Shown piece after piece: positions 25,637-34,063 of a stretch of DNA of 64,000 nt (positions are counted from its first letter, which is position 1; each line of letters opens with the position of its first letter). This stretch comes from Burkholderiales bacterium (GTDB lineage: Bacteria > Pseudomonadota > Gammaproteobacteria > Burkholderiales > WYBJ01): contig JADLAC010000089.1 in assembly GCA_020848435.1 (NCBI GenBank), positions 62,001 to 126,000 on the forward strand, written 5' to 3'. The notes under the pieces were generated by a model, which worked only from the letters and a program-made list of their open reading frames with translations, was not told the DNA's origin and ran no database searches. The translations under genes and the position numbers were made by a program.

Positions 25637-26764
25637 TCAGGAGCCTTCCACGACGACTTCGTCGCCTTCCACTCTGAACGTGTGCGGGTGCTGGTCTGAC
25701 ACCCATTGCGTCCACTCCAGGATCTCCTGGAACTTCGGGTCGTCGCGCCTGAGCGCATAGGGCTGGGCGCGGTGGTTGATGAACGCGGGAAGGAAAGATA
25801 CTCGCTCGATGCCGCCGTGTCCGATCACCGCCTTCGCGATCATCGTCTTGCGGGTATGAGCAGGGAAATGGTACTGGCCGTTGGGCGGCAGGCACTCCTT
25901 GTCGATCGGATACCAGATGAGGTTCCAGTCGAAAATCCCCACGCCCGCCCCGAGCTGTGCTGCGCCGGTGGTCATGAAGTTGCCGATGCTGTAGAAACAG
26001 ACCTTGCGCTTGTAGACCTCGATCGCCTTGATCGAGTGGGCATGGTGGCCAAGAATGAGATCCGCCCCGGCATCGATCGCGCGGTGGGCGACCGGCTGCT
26101 GGTAGGTACAGAGCGTCTTTGGAACGTGGCGCAAGCCCCAGTGCAGCGACACGATCACGACATCGGCGGCTTGCTTGGCGCGCGCGATGTCCTGCTCCAT
26201 CGCCGCCACGTCGTGCTCGAAAGCCTCGGTGATGATTCGCGGCGGCGCGCCGGGTTGGTATTCCTCCGGCGCATAGTACGTGTGCACGCGCAGCGGAGCG
26301 ACGCCTGCCTTGCCCTCGGCCGCGGCCTGCCCGTCGCGTAACACGGAGCAGTAGGACAGGATCGCCGCCGTCACACCGTTGCGATCGATGATGGCGGGTT
26401 TACGCGCGCGCTCGCCGTCCTCCCCGGCGCCGATCACGGTCTTGCCCATGCCGCGGAAAAGCTCCGCGGTATCGAGCATCGCCTCGGGGCCCCAGTCCAT
26501 CGCGTGGTTGCTCGCCAGCGAGACGATGTCGATGCCTGCCGCGTTCCACAGCGACGCCATGCGCGGATGCAGTCGCGAATGGTTGCCGCTCGGCCCGTTG
26601 TCGTAATTCGGCTTGTGTCCCCGCTGCGAGTAGGTGCGCTCGCATTGGCCCAATCGGACATCGGCCTGTGCCAGCACCGGGGCGACGAGCTCGGCGTACT
26701 GGTCCGCCGGCTCGTACACCGGGCCGATGTCGCCGACCGCCATCAGTGTCACTGTGTCATTCAT
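25637..26764 (-). CDS. CapA-like metallophosphatase-fold protein (copy 1)
   Basis: A 375-residue protein of the CapA/PgsA family (bacterial PGA-synthesis enzyme-like), a calcineurin-type metallo-fold. Metal-site motifs visible are VGDIG (10-14), the SNHAMDWG block (85-92), VSLHWG, and ILGHHAHS. No signal peptide or membrane anchor is seen, unlike capsule CapA, so it is probably cytosolic. GGGAGG precedes the ATG. It is 10 bp downstream of a Bug gene on the same strand, an arrangement repeated at 31592-33790. The N-terminal DIGPVYEPADQYAELV segment is conserved in the second copy. Reaction unknown. Confidence 0.85.
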   Translation of the reverse strand: MNDTVTLMAVGDIGPVYEPADQYAELVAPVLAQADVRLGQCERTYSQRGHKPNYDNGPSGNHSRLHPRMASLWNAAGIDIVSLASNHAMDWGPEAMLDTAELFRGMGKTVIGAGEDGERARKPAIIDRNGVTAAILSYCSVLRDGQAAAEGKAGVAPLRVHTYYAPEEYQPGAPPRIITEAFEHDVAAMEQDIARAKQAADVVIVSLHWGLRHVPKTLCTYQQPVAHRAIDAGADLILGHHAHSIKAIEVYKRKVCFYSIGNFMTTGAAQLGAGVGIFDWNLIWYPIDKECLPPNGQYHFPAHTRKTMIAKAVIGHGGIERVSFLPAFINHRAQPYALRRDDPKFQEILEWTQWVSDQHPHTFRVEGDEVVVEGS

Positions 26765-26774
26765 CGTGGCCTCC

Positions 26775-27737
26775 CTATTCCACCTTGGTTCCCGTCGCCT
26801 TGACGATCTTCGCCCAGCGCTCGAGGTCGGTGCGGATCTGTTGGTTGAACTCGTCACTCGTGCTGGGCGAGGGATGCTGGCCGGCGGCGCGCATGCGCTT
26901 GACGAGGTCGGCCGACTTCAAAGCGTCGACCACCCCGGCGTTGAGCTTGGCGACGATCGCTCGAGGTGTCGCCGCCGGTGCGACGATGCCGTACCAGCCG
27001 GTGAGGTTGAGCTCCGGGAAGCCGGCTTCCGCCGCTGCCGGCACGTCGGGAAGCTCATCGAAGCGCTTGGGCCCGATCACCATGAGCGCGCGCAAGCGCC
27101 CGCTCTTGATGTGCGGCATGGGGCCGGTGGGATTGGGGAACATCATGTGGACGTTGCCCGCCACCAGGTCGATCGTGGCGGGACCGGCGCCCTTGTACGG
27201 TATGTGCAGGATGTCGGTGCCGGTGGTGAGCTTGAACAGCTCGGCGAGCAACTGGCCCGCCGAGGAAGGCGACGCGTACGTGAGCTTTCCAGGCTGCTGT
27301 TTCGCGAGCGCCGCTAGATCCTTCACGGAGCTCACCCCGACGGAGGGGTGGATGACGAGCAGCCAGTTCTCGTCGGTGCCGCGCGAGACCGCCGTGAAGT
27401 CGCGGCGCGTATCGAAGCCGGGATTGCTGTACAGGTGCGGGTTGATCGCCAAGGTGCCGACGAAAGCGAGCGTAATGGTGTAGCCGTCGGGGGCCGCTTT
27501 CGCACCGAGCGCGGTACCGATGTTCCCCTGGGCGCCGCCGCGGTTGTCGATGATGATCTGTTGGCTCCAGGCTTGCGTGAGCTTCGCGCCCACGGCGCGC
27601 GCGAACGTGTCGGTACCACCGCCGGGCGGAAACGGCACGATGAAGCGTATCGGCCGCTCAGGAAAACTCTGGGCTTGCACCTGGGCTGGCATCGCGGCGG
27701 CGGCGCAGCACAGCAGCATTCTCGCAAAGGTATTCAC
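26775..27737 (-). CDS. Bug/TctC-type periplasmic solute receptor
   Basis: A 320-residue receptor. GAGGAGG followed by eight bases and GTG fixes the start at 27737. Signal peptide ends AQVQAQ; ligand loops PFPPGGGTDTFAR and IDNRGGAQGNIGTALGAKAA. These segments, and TLAFVGTLxINPHLY, are shared almost word for word with the receptor at 32825, marking the two as a duplication. It lies between an MmgE/PrpD gene (71 bp upstream) and CapA copy 1 (10 bp downstream), likely one transcript. Confidence 0.9.
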   Translation of the reverse strand: MNTFARMLLCCAAAAMPAQVQAQSFPERPIRFIVPFPPGGGTDTFARAVGAKLTQAWSQQIIIDNRGGAQGNIGTALGAKAAPDGYTITLAFVGTLAINPHLYSNPGFDTRRDFTAVSRGTDENWLLVIHPSVGVSSVKDLAALAKQQPGKLTYASPSSAGQLLAELFKLTTGTDILHIPYKGAGPATIDLVAGNVHMMFPNPTGPMPHIKSGRLRALMVIGPKRFDELPDVPAAAEAGFPELNLTGWYGIVAPAATPRAIVAKLNAGVVDALKSADLVKRMRAAGQHPSPSTSDEFNQQIRTDLERWAKIVKATGTKVE

Positions 27738-27808
27738 TACGATGACCTCCTCGTTGGAGGATGCCGCGCGCTGACACCGCGAGGGTTGGCCGCGCGCCAT
27801 CCTGGTTC

Positions 27809-29227
27809 TCAGCGCGCGGCGCCGGTCTTCACCTGCGCACGCTCGGCCGGCGACAGGACCAACAGCTTCACCAGCTCGCCGATGTCGGCAATGCGCTCGA
27901 GCGCATCGATCGCCTCCACGATCTGGCGCGACCTGCCGCGCGGCAAGATCGGGTCGACCAGCGAATGAAACTTCTCCTTGATCTCGGCTTCGGACATGGG
28001 ATTCTCCGGCAAGCCTTTGGAGAACGGCACATTACCGCGGATGCGCCGGCCATCGCTCATTTCGATCTCCACGCCTTCGCAGCGATCCACGCGCGCCCAT
28101 TCGTTATCCTCGGCCACGACACACGCGATCTTGCGCGCGGTCGCGAGCAGCGCCGGGTCCTTGAGATCCACGTTCGGGTAATCCCAGAAGCCGTTGCCGC
28201 CATGGACGCCGCGGCCGCCGTGGTGCAGGCGCATCGCAAGGGAAAAGGGAAGGCTGAATTGCGCGCCGAGTATGTCCGGCGGCTCGACGATGGTGCCAAC
28301 CAGCGCTTGCAGGCGATCGCTGTTCATGAAGACCTTGATCGACTGCACCTGGGCTGGGTCGATCGGCTCGCGATCGCGGATCTCGTCTATCGTGTCGAGC
28401 GACGCGTGTATGACGTGGCAGCACGAATACGGCTTGAGCGCGTTCTGCATGAGCTCGTAGCGGCTGCCCAGCCCGGCGGTGAGACGGCTCAGGTCGTACT
28501 TGCCGGCGAAGACTTCGCAGAAGCCTTTTTCGCCTTCGAGGATGGAGTGGGGACCCGTGATGCCCGCGTCCGCGAACAAGGCGGCGCGCACCCCCGCCTG
28601 GGCGGCGATGCCGCTGTGCATACGCTTCATCGAACCGCCGGAGTTCGCATACTCCATCATTCCGGCGGAATGGCTGCCGGCGATCGCCAGGGCGTTCAGC
28701 GTTTTCTCCGCGGACAAGCCCATCATCAACGCGCTGGATGCGGCCGCGCCGAAGGGGCCGCACGCGACCGGCGGGTGATGGCCCCGATAGTGCAGGTAGG
28801 GCGAGCAGGCCCAGGAGACGCGAATATGGATCTCGTACGCCGCGATGACACCCAGCAGCAACTTTACGCCGCTCGCGTGCGCATACTCCGCCATCGCCAG
28901 CGAAACCGGCATGGCGATGTTCCCCGGATGGGTGGGACTCTTAAGGTGCGTGTCGTCGGTCTCGTTCGCGTGGTTGAAAGCGCTATTGATGAATGCGGCC
29001 TCGTCCGGGGCGAGCTTGTCGCCGAAGAAGGCGACGGTCGCGTCGCTGCCAGAGCGCGTCCTGCGCAGCACGTCGTAGTAGCTGCGGCTCCACGGCAAGG
29101 TCGCGCCGGCGATCTGGCAGCCGATGTTGTCGAGAATGAAGCGTCGTGCCTGCTCGCGCACTTCCCGCGGTACGTCCTCGTAGCGCAGTCCCGCCACCCA
29201 CTGCGCCAGTGTTCTGCTTTCGTGCAT
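27809..29227 (-). CDS. MmgE/PrpD-family protein (copy 2)
   Basis: A 472-residue paralogue of the protein at 23225, sharing RFILDNIGCQIAGATLPWSR, the complete HANETDDTHLKSPTHPG loop, GITGPHSILEGEKGFC and HHGGRGVxGGNGFWDY. CAGGAAAGGCAGG lies before the chosen ATG at 29227. Most differences are conservative, so both copies are under selection. Here the gene is followed by a Bug gene and CapA, and preceded by an SDR (47 bp) on the same strand. The reaction is probably dehydration or isomerisation of a polycarboxylate. Confidence 0.88.
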   Translation of the reverse strand: MHESRTLAQWVAGLRYEDVPREVREQARRFILDNIGCQIAGATLPWSRSYYDVLRRTRSGSDATVAFFGDKLAPDEAAFINSAFNHANETDDTHLKSPTHPGNIAMPVSLAMAEYAHASGVKLLLGVIAAYEIHIRVSWACSPYLHYRGHHPPVACGPFGAAASSALMMGLSAEKTLNALAIAGSHSAGMMEYANSGGSMKRMHSGIAAQAGVRAALFADAGITGPHSILEGEKGFCEVFAGKYDLSRLTAGLGSRYELMQNALKPYSCCHVIHASLDTIDEIRDREPIDPAQVQSIKVFMNSDRLQALVGTIVEPPDILGAQFSLPFSLAMRLHHGGRGVHGGNGFWDYPNVDLKDPALLATARKIACVVAEDNEWARVDRCEGVEIEMSDGRRIRGNVPFSKGLPENPMSEAEIKEKFHSLVDPILPRGRSRQIVEAIDALERIADIGELVKLLVLSPAERAQVKTGAAR

Positions 29228-29273
29228 CGCCTGCCTTTCCTGGTCTCGTTTCTGACCGCCGCTGTTGGGCGTG

Positions 29274-30041
29274 TTACATGTACCTGCCGCCGGCACAGAT
29301 GATCCGATCCCCGGTCACGAACGACGACTCGTCGGAGGCGAGAAACAGCGCCACATTGGCGACCTCCTGCGGCGAGCCTGCGCGGCGCAACGGGGTGGCC
29401 TCGATGTCGGCCGCGTTGTAGGGAGTATTGTTTTCTTCGTTGGCGTACCACTCGGGATTGATGCGGCGAGTGTCGATGAAGCCGACCGCGATCAGGTTCG
29501 CGCGCACATTGTAGGGGCCGAGCTCGAGCGCGAGCGACTTGATGAGGCCCAGCAAGCCTGTTTTCGATGCAATCACGTGCATCCGATTCGGCTGTCCCGT
29601 GAGCGAGGCCATGCCGCCGAGCGCGACGATGCTGCCGCCCTTTGCGCTCGCGCGCAACGAGGGGGCAAGGGCTCGCGCGAAATAGAACGTCGAATGCAGG
29701 TTGATCTCGAACACTTGGTGCCACTCCTCCAGGCTGATCTCCCAGAACGGCCGGTGCGGGCGTATCGCCGCGACCGAGACGAGGCTATCGATATAGCCGA
29801 AGCGCTCCAACCCCGCGTTGACGATGCGCTCGACATCGGCGGGATCGCCCACGTCGCCGAGCAGGGGAAGCGCCTTGGCCCCGAGCTGCTCGCACTCGCG
29901 CGCGAGCGCTTCGAGCTCGGCGCGGCTGTTTCTCGCCACCAGCACCAGGTCGGCGCCTTCGCGCGCGAACGTGAGCGCGGTCGCCTTGCCGATGTTGCGG
30001 GCGGCGCCCGCGATCAGTGCCGTCTTTCCTTTGAGTCGCAT
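29274..30041 (-). CDS. SDR-family protein without the catalytic tyrosine
   Basis: A 255-residue SDR. The N-terminal cofactor site is AGAARNIG (11-18). The catalytic helix reads MHVIASKTGLLGLIKS: the Lys of YxxxK is kept but the Tyr position is Val, and the usual upstream Ser region is VALGGMAS. GGAG stands 8 bases before the ATG. It sits between two MmgE/PrpD genes on the minus strand with short gaps (46 and 80 bp), so it belongs to the same transcript. It may be a binding or non-redox relative, or use the nearby His. Confidence 0.8.
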   Translation of the reverse strand: MRLKGKTALIAGAARNIGKATALTFAREGADLVLVARNSRAELEALARECEQLGAKALPLLGDVGDPADVERIVNAGLERFGYIDSLVSVAAIRPHRPFWEISLEEWHQVFEINLHSTFYFARALAPSLRASAKGGSIVALGGMASLTGQPNRMHVIASKTGLLGLIKSLALELGPYNVRANLIAVGFIDTRRINPEWYANEENNTPYNAADIEATPLRRAGSPQEVANVALFLASDESSFVTGDRIICAGGRYM

Positions 30042-30121
30042 GCCGGATGCTCCGATGAGAGAAGATATTGTGCGGGCTTATCGGCGCGGCCCGCGCGTGG
30101 CCTCGCCGGGCGCCGCGCAAG

Positions 30122-31537
30122 CTACGCCGTGGGCTCGGGCGAACACGCCTGCACCAGCGCTGCAACCGAATGCCGGCGCAGGTCGAGCGCCACCTCGATC
30201 GCGCGCGCCTGCCCGGAAGGCGACAGCACCGCGCCGCTGAGCTGCCTGAACTTGTGGGCGAGCTGAGCGTCGGTCAACGGATCGCGCGGGTCGCCCTTGG
30301 GAAACGGGACCTGCTTTTCGTAGATCGCGCCATCCACGGTCTGCACGCGGATTCGAGCCGGCCGATTGGCGGGGAAGCCGCCGTCGAGCGCGGGATCGTG
30401 CACGCACTTGACCTTGGACAGCATCGACTTCAGCTCCGGGGCGCTCCAGCGCGACTCGGCGAGCTGGGTGAGGGTGTATTCGCCATCGACGAGCGATACG
30501 GCGACACAGTAGGGCAGGCTGTGGTCGGCGGTCTCGCGGGCGTCGATGTCGTAGCGCGACTTGCCGCCCATGCCGTGCACCATGTCTTCGATGAGCCAAC
30601 CGAAGCCGGCGATGCTGACTGCGCTGATCCTGTCGGGCGACAACGCGTGCTCGCGGCGCAGCGCGAGCGTCGCGTCGATGGCGCTATGGATGATGTATGC
30701 CGCGGGGTATTGCTTGATGCAGGTGCGCGGCAGCCGCCAGCGATCCACCGGGGCCGTGAGCACGTCCCAGTCGCACTCGCCCAACATGATCGAGGCCATG
30801 CCGCGCTTGCCCTCGAAAATCTCGAGCGGTCCGGTGATGCCGTGCGAGGCGAGATACGCGGCTTCGATACCACGCGAGGCGGCAAGGCCGGCGCTCACTG
30901 CTTTCATCATCGAGATCTGCCCGACGCGAAGCTGTCCGACGGTGGGATAGCTGCCCGCGATCGCAAGCGCATGCGCCATGCGCAGCCGATCGAGCCCGAG
31001 CAAAACGCTGGCCGCGGCGGCGGTGGCGAGCGTCACGAAGGTCGTGTGGTCCCAGCCGGTGGTCTTGAAGAACGAGACCTTGCTGAGCTCGGTAGAGCGC
31101 ATCTGCACCTCGTACGCCACCAGCACCGACTTGAGGAACGAGGGCACGTCCGCGCGGCAGCCCTCGGCGAGGGCGAGGCACGCGGCGATGTTGTCGCTCG
31201 GATGGGCGGGGTCCTGCGACCAGTCGCAATCGTTCATGTCGAGGTGGCGCGCCATCGTGCAATTGGCGAGCGCCGCCCCGACGACCGAGCTGGTCTCGCG
31301 CGTGCCGAGCAGGTGCGCCGCGGGCTCGCCGCGAATCGCGCGCGCCCACGCGCGTGCCGCCGCCACCGGCGCGGCGCCGGCGGCGCCGAGCGCGCAGCCG
31401 AGGGTATCGAGCACGAGCCGTTCGACGGCATGTAGGACGGTTTCATCTTTTTCGTCGCGCCGCGCGGCATCGCAGATCGTAGCGGCCAGCCGCACTGCCA
31501 CGGGTGCACCACGGGCCGTGTTCGCGAAGCTATCCAT
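30122..31537 (-). CDS. MmgE/PrpD-family protein (copy 3, divergent)
   Basis: A 471-residue MmgE/PrpD member, clearly less similar to copies 1 and 2. The active-site loop is HLDMNDCDWSQDPAHPSDN where those have HANETDDTHLKSPTHPG, so substrate differs. KQYPAAYIIHSAIDATLAL and the C-terminal PFPKGDPRDPLTDAQL are recognisable. The ATG at 31537 follows GGAGG by ten bases. CapA copy 2 ends 54 bp upstream, and the SDR starts 80 bp downstream. Confidence 0.87.
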   Translation of the reverse strand: MDSFANTARGAPVAVRLAATICDAARRDEKDETVLHAVERLVLDTLGCALGAAGAAPVAAARAWARAIRGEPAAHLLGTRETSSVVGAALANCTMARHLDMNDCDWSQDPAHPSDNIAACLALAEGCRADVPSFLKSVLVAYEVQMRSTELSKVSFFKTTGWDHTTFVTLATAAAASVLLGLDRLRMAHALAIAGSYPTVGQLRVGQISMMKAVSAGLAASRGIEAAYLASHGITGPLEIFEGKRGMASIMLGECDWDVLTAPVDRWRLPRTCIKQYPAAYIIHSAIDATLALRREHALSPDRISAVSIAGFGWLIEDMVHGMGGKSRYDIDARETADHSLPYCVAVSLVDGEYTLTQLAESRWSAPELKSMLSKVKCVHDPALDGGFPANRPARIRVQTVDGAIYEKQVPFPKGDPRDPLTDAQLAHKFRQLSGAVLSPSGQARAIEVALDLRRHSVAALVQACSPEPTA

Positions 31538-31591
31538 GTTCAATGCGCCTCCATCGACGCGCAACACGCCGGTCCAGTCGAGCCGCAGGCA

Positions 31592-32704
31592 TCACGTCGC
31601 TGCGCTCCCCACCACGACTTCGTCCCCCGCCACCGTGAACGAGTGGGGAAGGTCCTCGGAAGCCCGCTCCATGTACTCGATCGCGTCCTGAAAGCGCGGG
31701 TCGGCATGGCTGAGGACCTCGGGGCGCAATTGCGTGTCGATGAGAACCGGAAGGAACGAGACCTGCTCGAGCCCGCTGGCGCCGAACACCGCCTTGGCGA
31801 TCATGCTGCGCTTTGCATCCCTGCCGTAGGGCAGCCGCGGATAGTCGGGATCGAGCTCTGCGCCGTAGCGCTGCTTGAACACGCGCGCCTGATGTGCGTT
31901 CATTTCGTTCGCCGACATGATGAAATTGCTCAGGCTGTAGAAGCACGCCTTGCCGTCGCGGCTCTCGATGCCCTTCGGCACATGGGCGTGGTGACCGAGG
32001 ATCACATCCGCGCCGGCGCCGAAGGCTGCCTTGGCGACGACCTTCTGGTAGTCCGCGAGCATCTTCGGAATGAAGTGTATCCCCCAGTGCAGCGACACCA
32101 CCACGGCCTGCGCGTGCTTGCGCGCTTGCGTCACGTCGTCGAGCAGGTTACGCAGGTCGTCCTCGTAGGCAACGGTGACGGTGCGCGGCGGCACGCCGGC
32201 CTGGTAATCGACCGCCTGGTAATAGGTGTGCGCGCGCAGCGGCGCGACGCCGGGCTTGTTCTGCTCGGCCGCGTAGCCTTCGTGCAGCACGGTGCAGTAG
32301 GCAAGAAAACCGATGCGGACGCCGTTGCGCTCGATGAAGACGGGTTTGCGCGCCTCCTCGAGGTCGCGGCCCGCGCCGACGGTCGCGAGCCCCTTGCCGC
32401 GCAGGCACTCGATCGAATCGAGCATTGCCTCCGGTCCCCAGTCCATCGCGTGGTTGCTGGCGACCGAGACCACGTCGAAGCCGCAATCCTCGAACACGGA
32501 GGCGAGCGCGGGTTTCACGCGGCTATGGCCGCTGCCCGCGTGCAGCTGCAAGGAGCCTCGCTCGGAGTACACGCGCTCGACCTGAGCGAAACGCAGGTCG
32601 GCGCCGCGCAGGGCAGGACGGGCGAGAACGCTATAGCTTTCGACGGGTTCGTGTATGGGCCCCACGTCTCCCACAGCCAGCAGGGTCAAGCGGCCGTTAT
32701 TCAT
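31592..32704 (-). CDS. CapA-like metallophosphatase-fold protein (copy 2)
   Basis: A 370-residue paralogue of the protein at 25637. It shares the VGDVGPIHEPVESY start, VASNHAMDWGPEAMLD, GVAPLRAHTYYQ, VSLHWG, VILGHHAHV and the C-terminal TVAGDEVVVGS. Metal ligands (Asp, Asn-His and the HHAH cluster) are retained in both. No export signal is seen. GGAAG precedes the ATG. It lies 120 bp downstream of its own Bug gene, the same order as copy 1. Confidence 0.85.
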   Translation of the reverse strand: MNNGRLTLLAVGDVGPIHEPVESYSVLARPALRGADLRFAQVERVYSERGSLQLHAGSGHSRVKPALASVFEDCGFDVVSVASNHAMDWGPEAMLDSIECLRGKGLATVGAGRDLEEARKPVFIERNGVRIGFLAYCTVLHEGYAAEQNKPGVAPLRAHTYYQAVDYQAGVPPRTVTVAYEDDLRNLLDDVTQARKHAQAVVVSLHWGIHFIPKMLADYQKVVAKAAFGAGADVILGHHAHVPKGIESRDGKACFYSLSNFIMSANEMNAHQARVFKQRYGAELDPDYPRLPYGRDAKRSMIAKAVFGASGLEQVSFLPVLIDTQLRPEVLSHADPRFQDAIEYMERASEDLPHSFTVAGDEVVVGSAAT

Positions 32705-32824
32705 GAGCGGTCTTCCTTCGATGGTTGCGCCGACGGCGGCAGGATGCGGCTCGCGCGCATCTTCGCTGTCCAGCGGCTGTTCGGTATGGGTGAGCGCCGT
32801 TTCGCACCGGTTGCCGCGCTATTG

Positions 32825-33790
32825 CTATTCCGGTTTGAGGTTGAGTGATTGCACGACCTTGCCCCAGACGGCGTAGTCGCGGCGGATTTCCTGCTGGAAT
32901 TCCTCCGGGGAACTGGGTGCGGGCGACTGACCGGCGGCGTTGAGACGTTCACGCACTTCCGGCGCGTTCAACGCCTGAACGGCGTCGGCATTTATGCGGC
33001 GCAGGAGCTCACGCGGGGTCGATGACGGCACGACGATGCCGTACCAGGACAGCACGTTGAGCGCGCCGAGCCCGACCTCGACCGCGCTCGGCGCCGCGGG
33101 CAGCATGTCGTTACGCTTCGATCCCGTGACCAGCATCGGGCGCAGGCGCCCGGCTTTCACGTGGCCGACAACGCTGGTCGGGACCGACGAGGTCATGTGC
33201 ACGTTTCCCGCCACCACGTCCGCCACGGCCGGCGCGGTGCCCTTGTAGGGCACGTGCACCATGTCCACGCCGGCGGCGAGCTTGAAGAGCTCTCCGGCGA
33301 GCTGGCTGCCGGAGGACCCCGAGCTGAAGGTGAGCTTGCCGGGGCTGCGTTTCGCCAGCGCGATCAGCTCGTTCACGTCTTTCGCGGGCGTGGACGCATT
33401 GACCGTGAACACCCACGGCTCGATGGTGCCGCGAGTGAGCGCCGCGAAGTCCTTGAGCACATCGAATCCCGGGGCGCGATAGAGGTGGGGGTTGATCGAG
33501 AGCGTGCCGACGAAGGCGAGGGTCAAGGTGTAGCCATCGCCCGCGGCCTTGGCGCCGAGCGCCGTGCCGATGTTGCCTTGAGCACCGGGACGGTTGTCGA
33601 CGATCACCTGCTTGTTCCAGGTTTCACTGAGCTTCGCGCTCACGACACGAGCGAAGGTATCGGTGCCCCCGCCCGGAACGAAGGGAACGATAAATCGCAC
33701 CGGCTTGGCGGGATAGCTTTGCGCCAGCGCCGTGGCGATGAACAACACGAAGGCGCCGAGCCCACTTGCGACACGCAGCGACGGTTCCAT
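32825..33790 (-). CDS. Bug/TctC-type periplasmic solute receptor
   Basis: A 321-residue receptor and the nearest relative of the one at 26775. AGGAGG precedes the ATG; the signal peptide ends ATALAQ. Ligand loops are PFVPGGGTDTFAR and VDNRPGAQGNIGTALGAKAA. It is first in a minus-strand gene run (Bug, CapA, MmgE/PrpD, SDR, MmgE/PrpD, Bug, CapA) that ends at 25637. It is divergent from an MmgE/PrpD gene across 273 bp. Confidence 0.9.
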   Translation of the reverse strand: MEPSLRVASGLGAFVLFIATALAQSYPAKPVRFIVPFVPGGGTDTFARVVSAKLSETWNKQVIVDNRPGAQGNIGTALGAKAAGDGYTLTLAFVGTLSINPHLYRAPGFDVLKDFAALTRGTIEPWVFTVNASTPAKDVNELIALAKRSPGKLTFSSGSSGSQLAGELFKLAAGVDMVHVPYKGTAPAVADVVAGNVHMTSSVPTSVVGHVKAGRLRPMLVTGSKRNDMLPAAPSAVEVGLGALNVLSWYGIVVPSSTPRELLRRINADAVQALNAPEVRERLNAAGQSPAPSSPEEFQQEIRRDYAVWGKVVQSLNLKPE

Positions 33791-33863
33791 GCGGCCTCCT
33801 GGCTTGTCTTGGCGCGTCCGGTCGTGGATGATCCGTGCGCCCCCCGGGGCTGGCCCGGTACTG

Positions 33864-33922
33864 GTTCCGCAGCGATATTAGCGCGCGTTTCACCCGGCAG
33901 TCCGGGTTTTGATAGGCGGAAC
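33864..33922. promoter_or_regulatory. Nested inverted repeats in the 33790/34064 divergent region
   Basis: GTTCCGC (33864-33870) and GCGGAAC (33916-33922) are perfect inverted arms 45 bases apart. Inside them, ACCCGG-CAGT-CCGGGT (33892-33907) is a perfect six-base stem followed by TTT. The inner stem resembles a weak terminator on the + strand, the outer pair an operator. The rest of 33791-34063 shows no gene. Confidence 0.4.
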
Positions 33923-34063
33923 AGACCAAGTTGCGCGTGCCGAAACCGGCCGCCGGCGCGGGGGATGGCGCTAAGCTATTGCCGCACACGGGCGAAGAGT
34001 GCCCGCCGCTCGGCGCTGCGCGGGCCGGCCGTCGCAGTCGAGAACGCAAGATCGAGGTGAATC

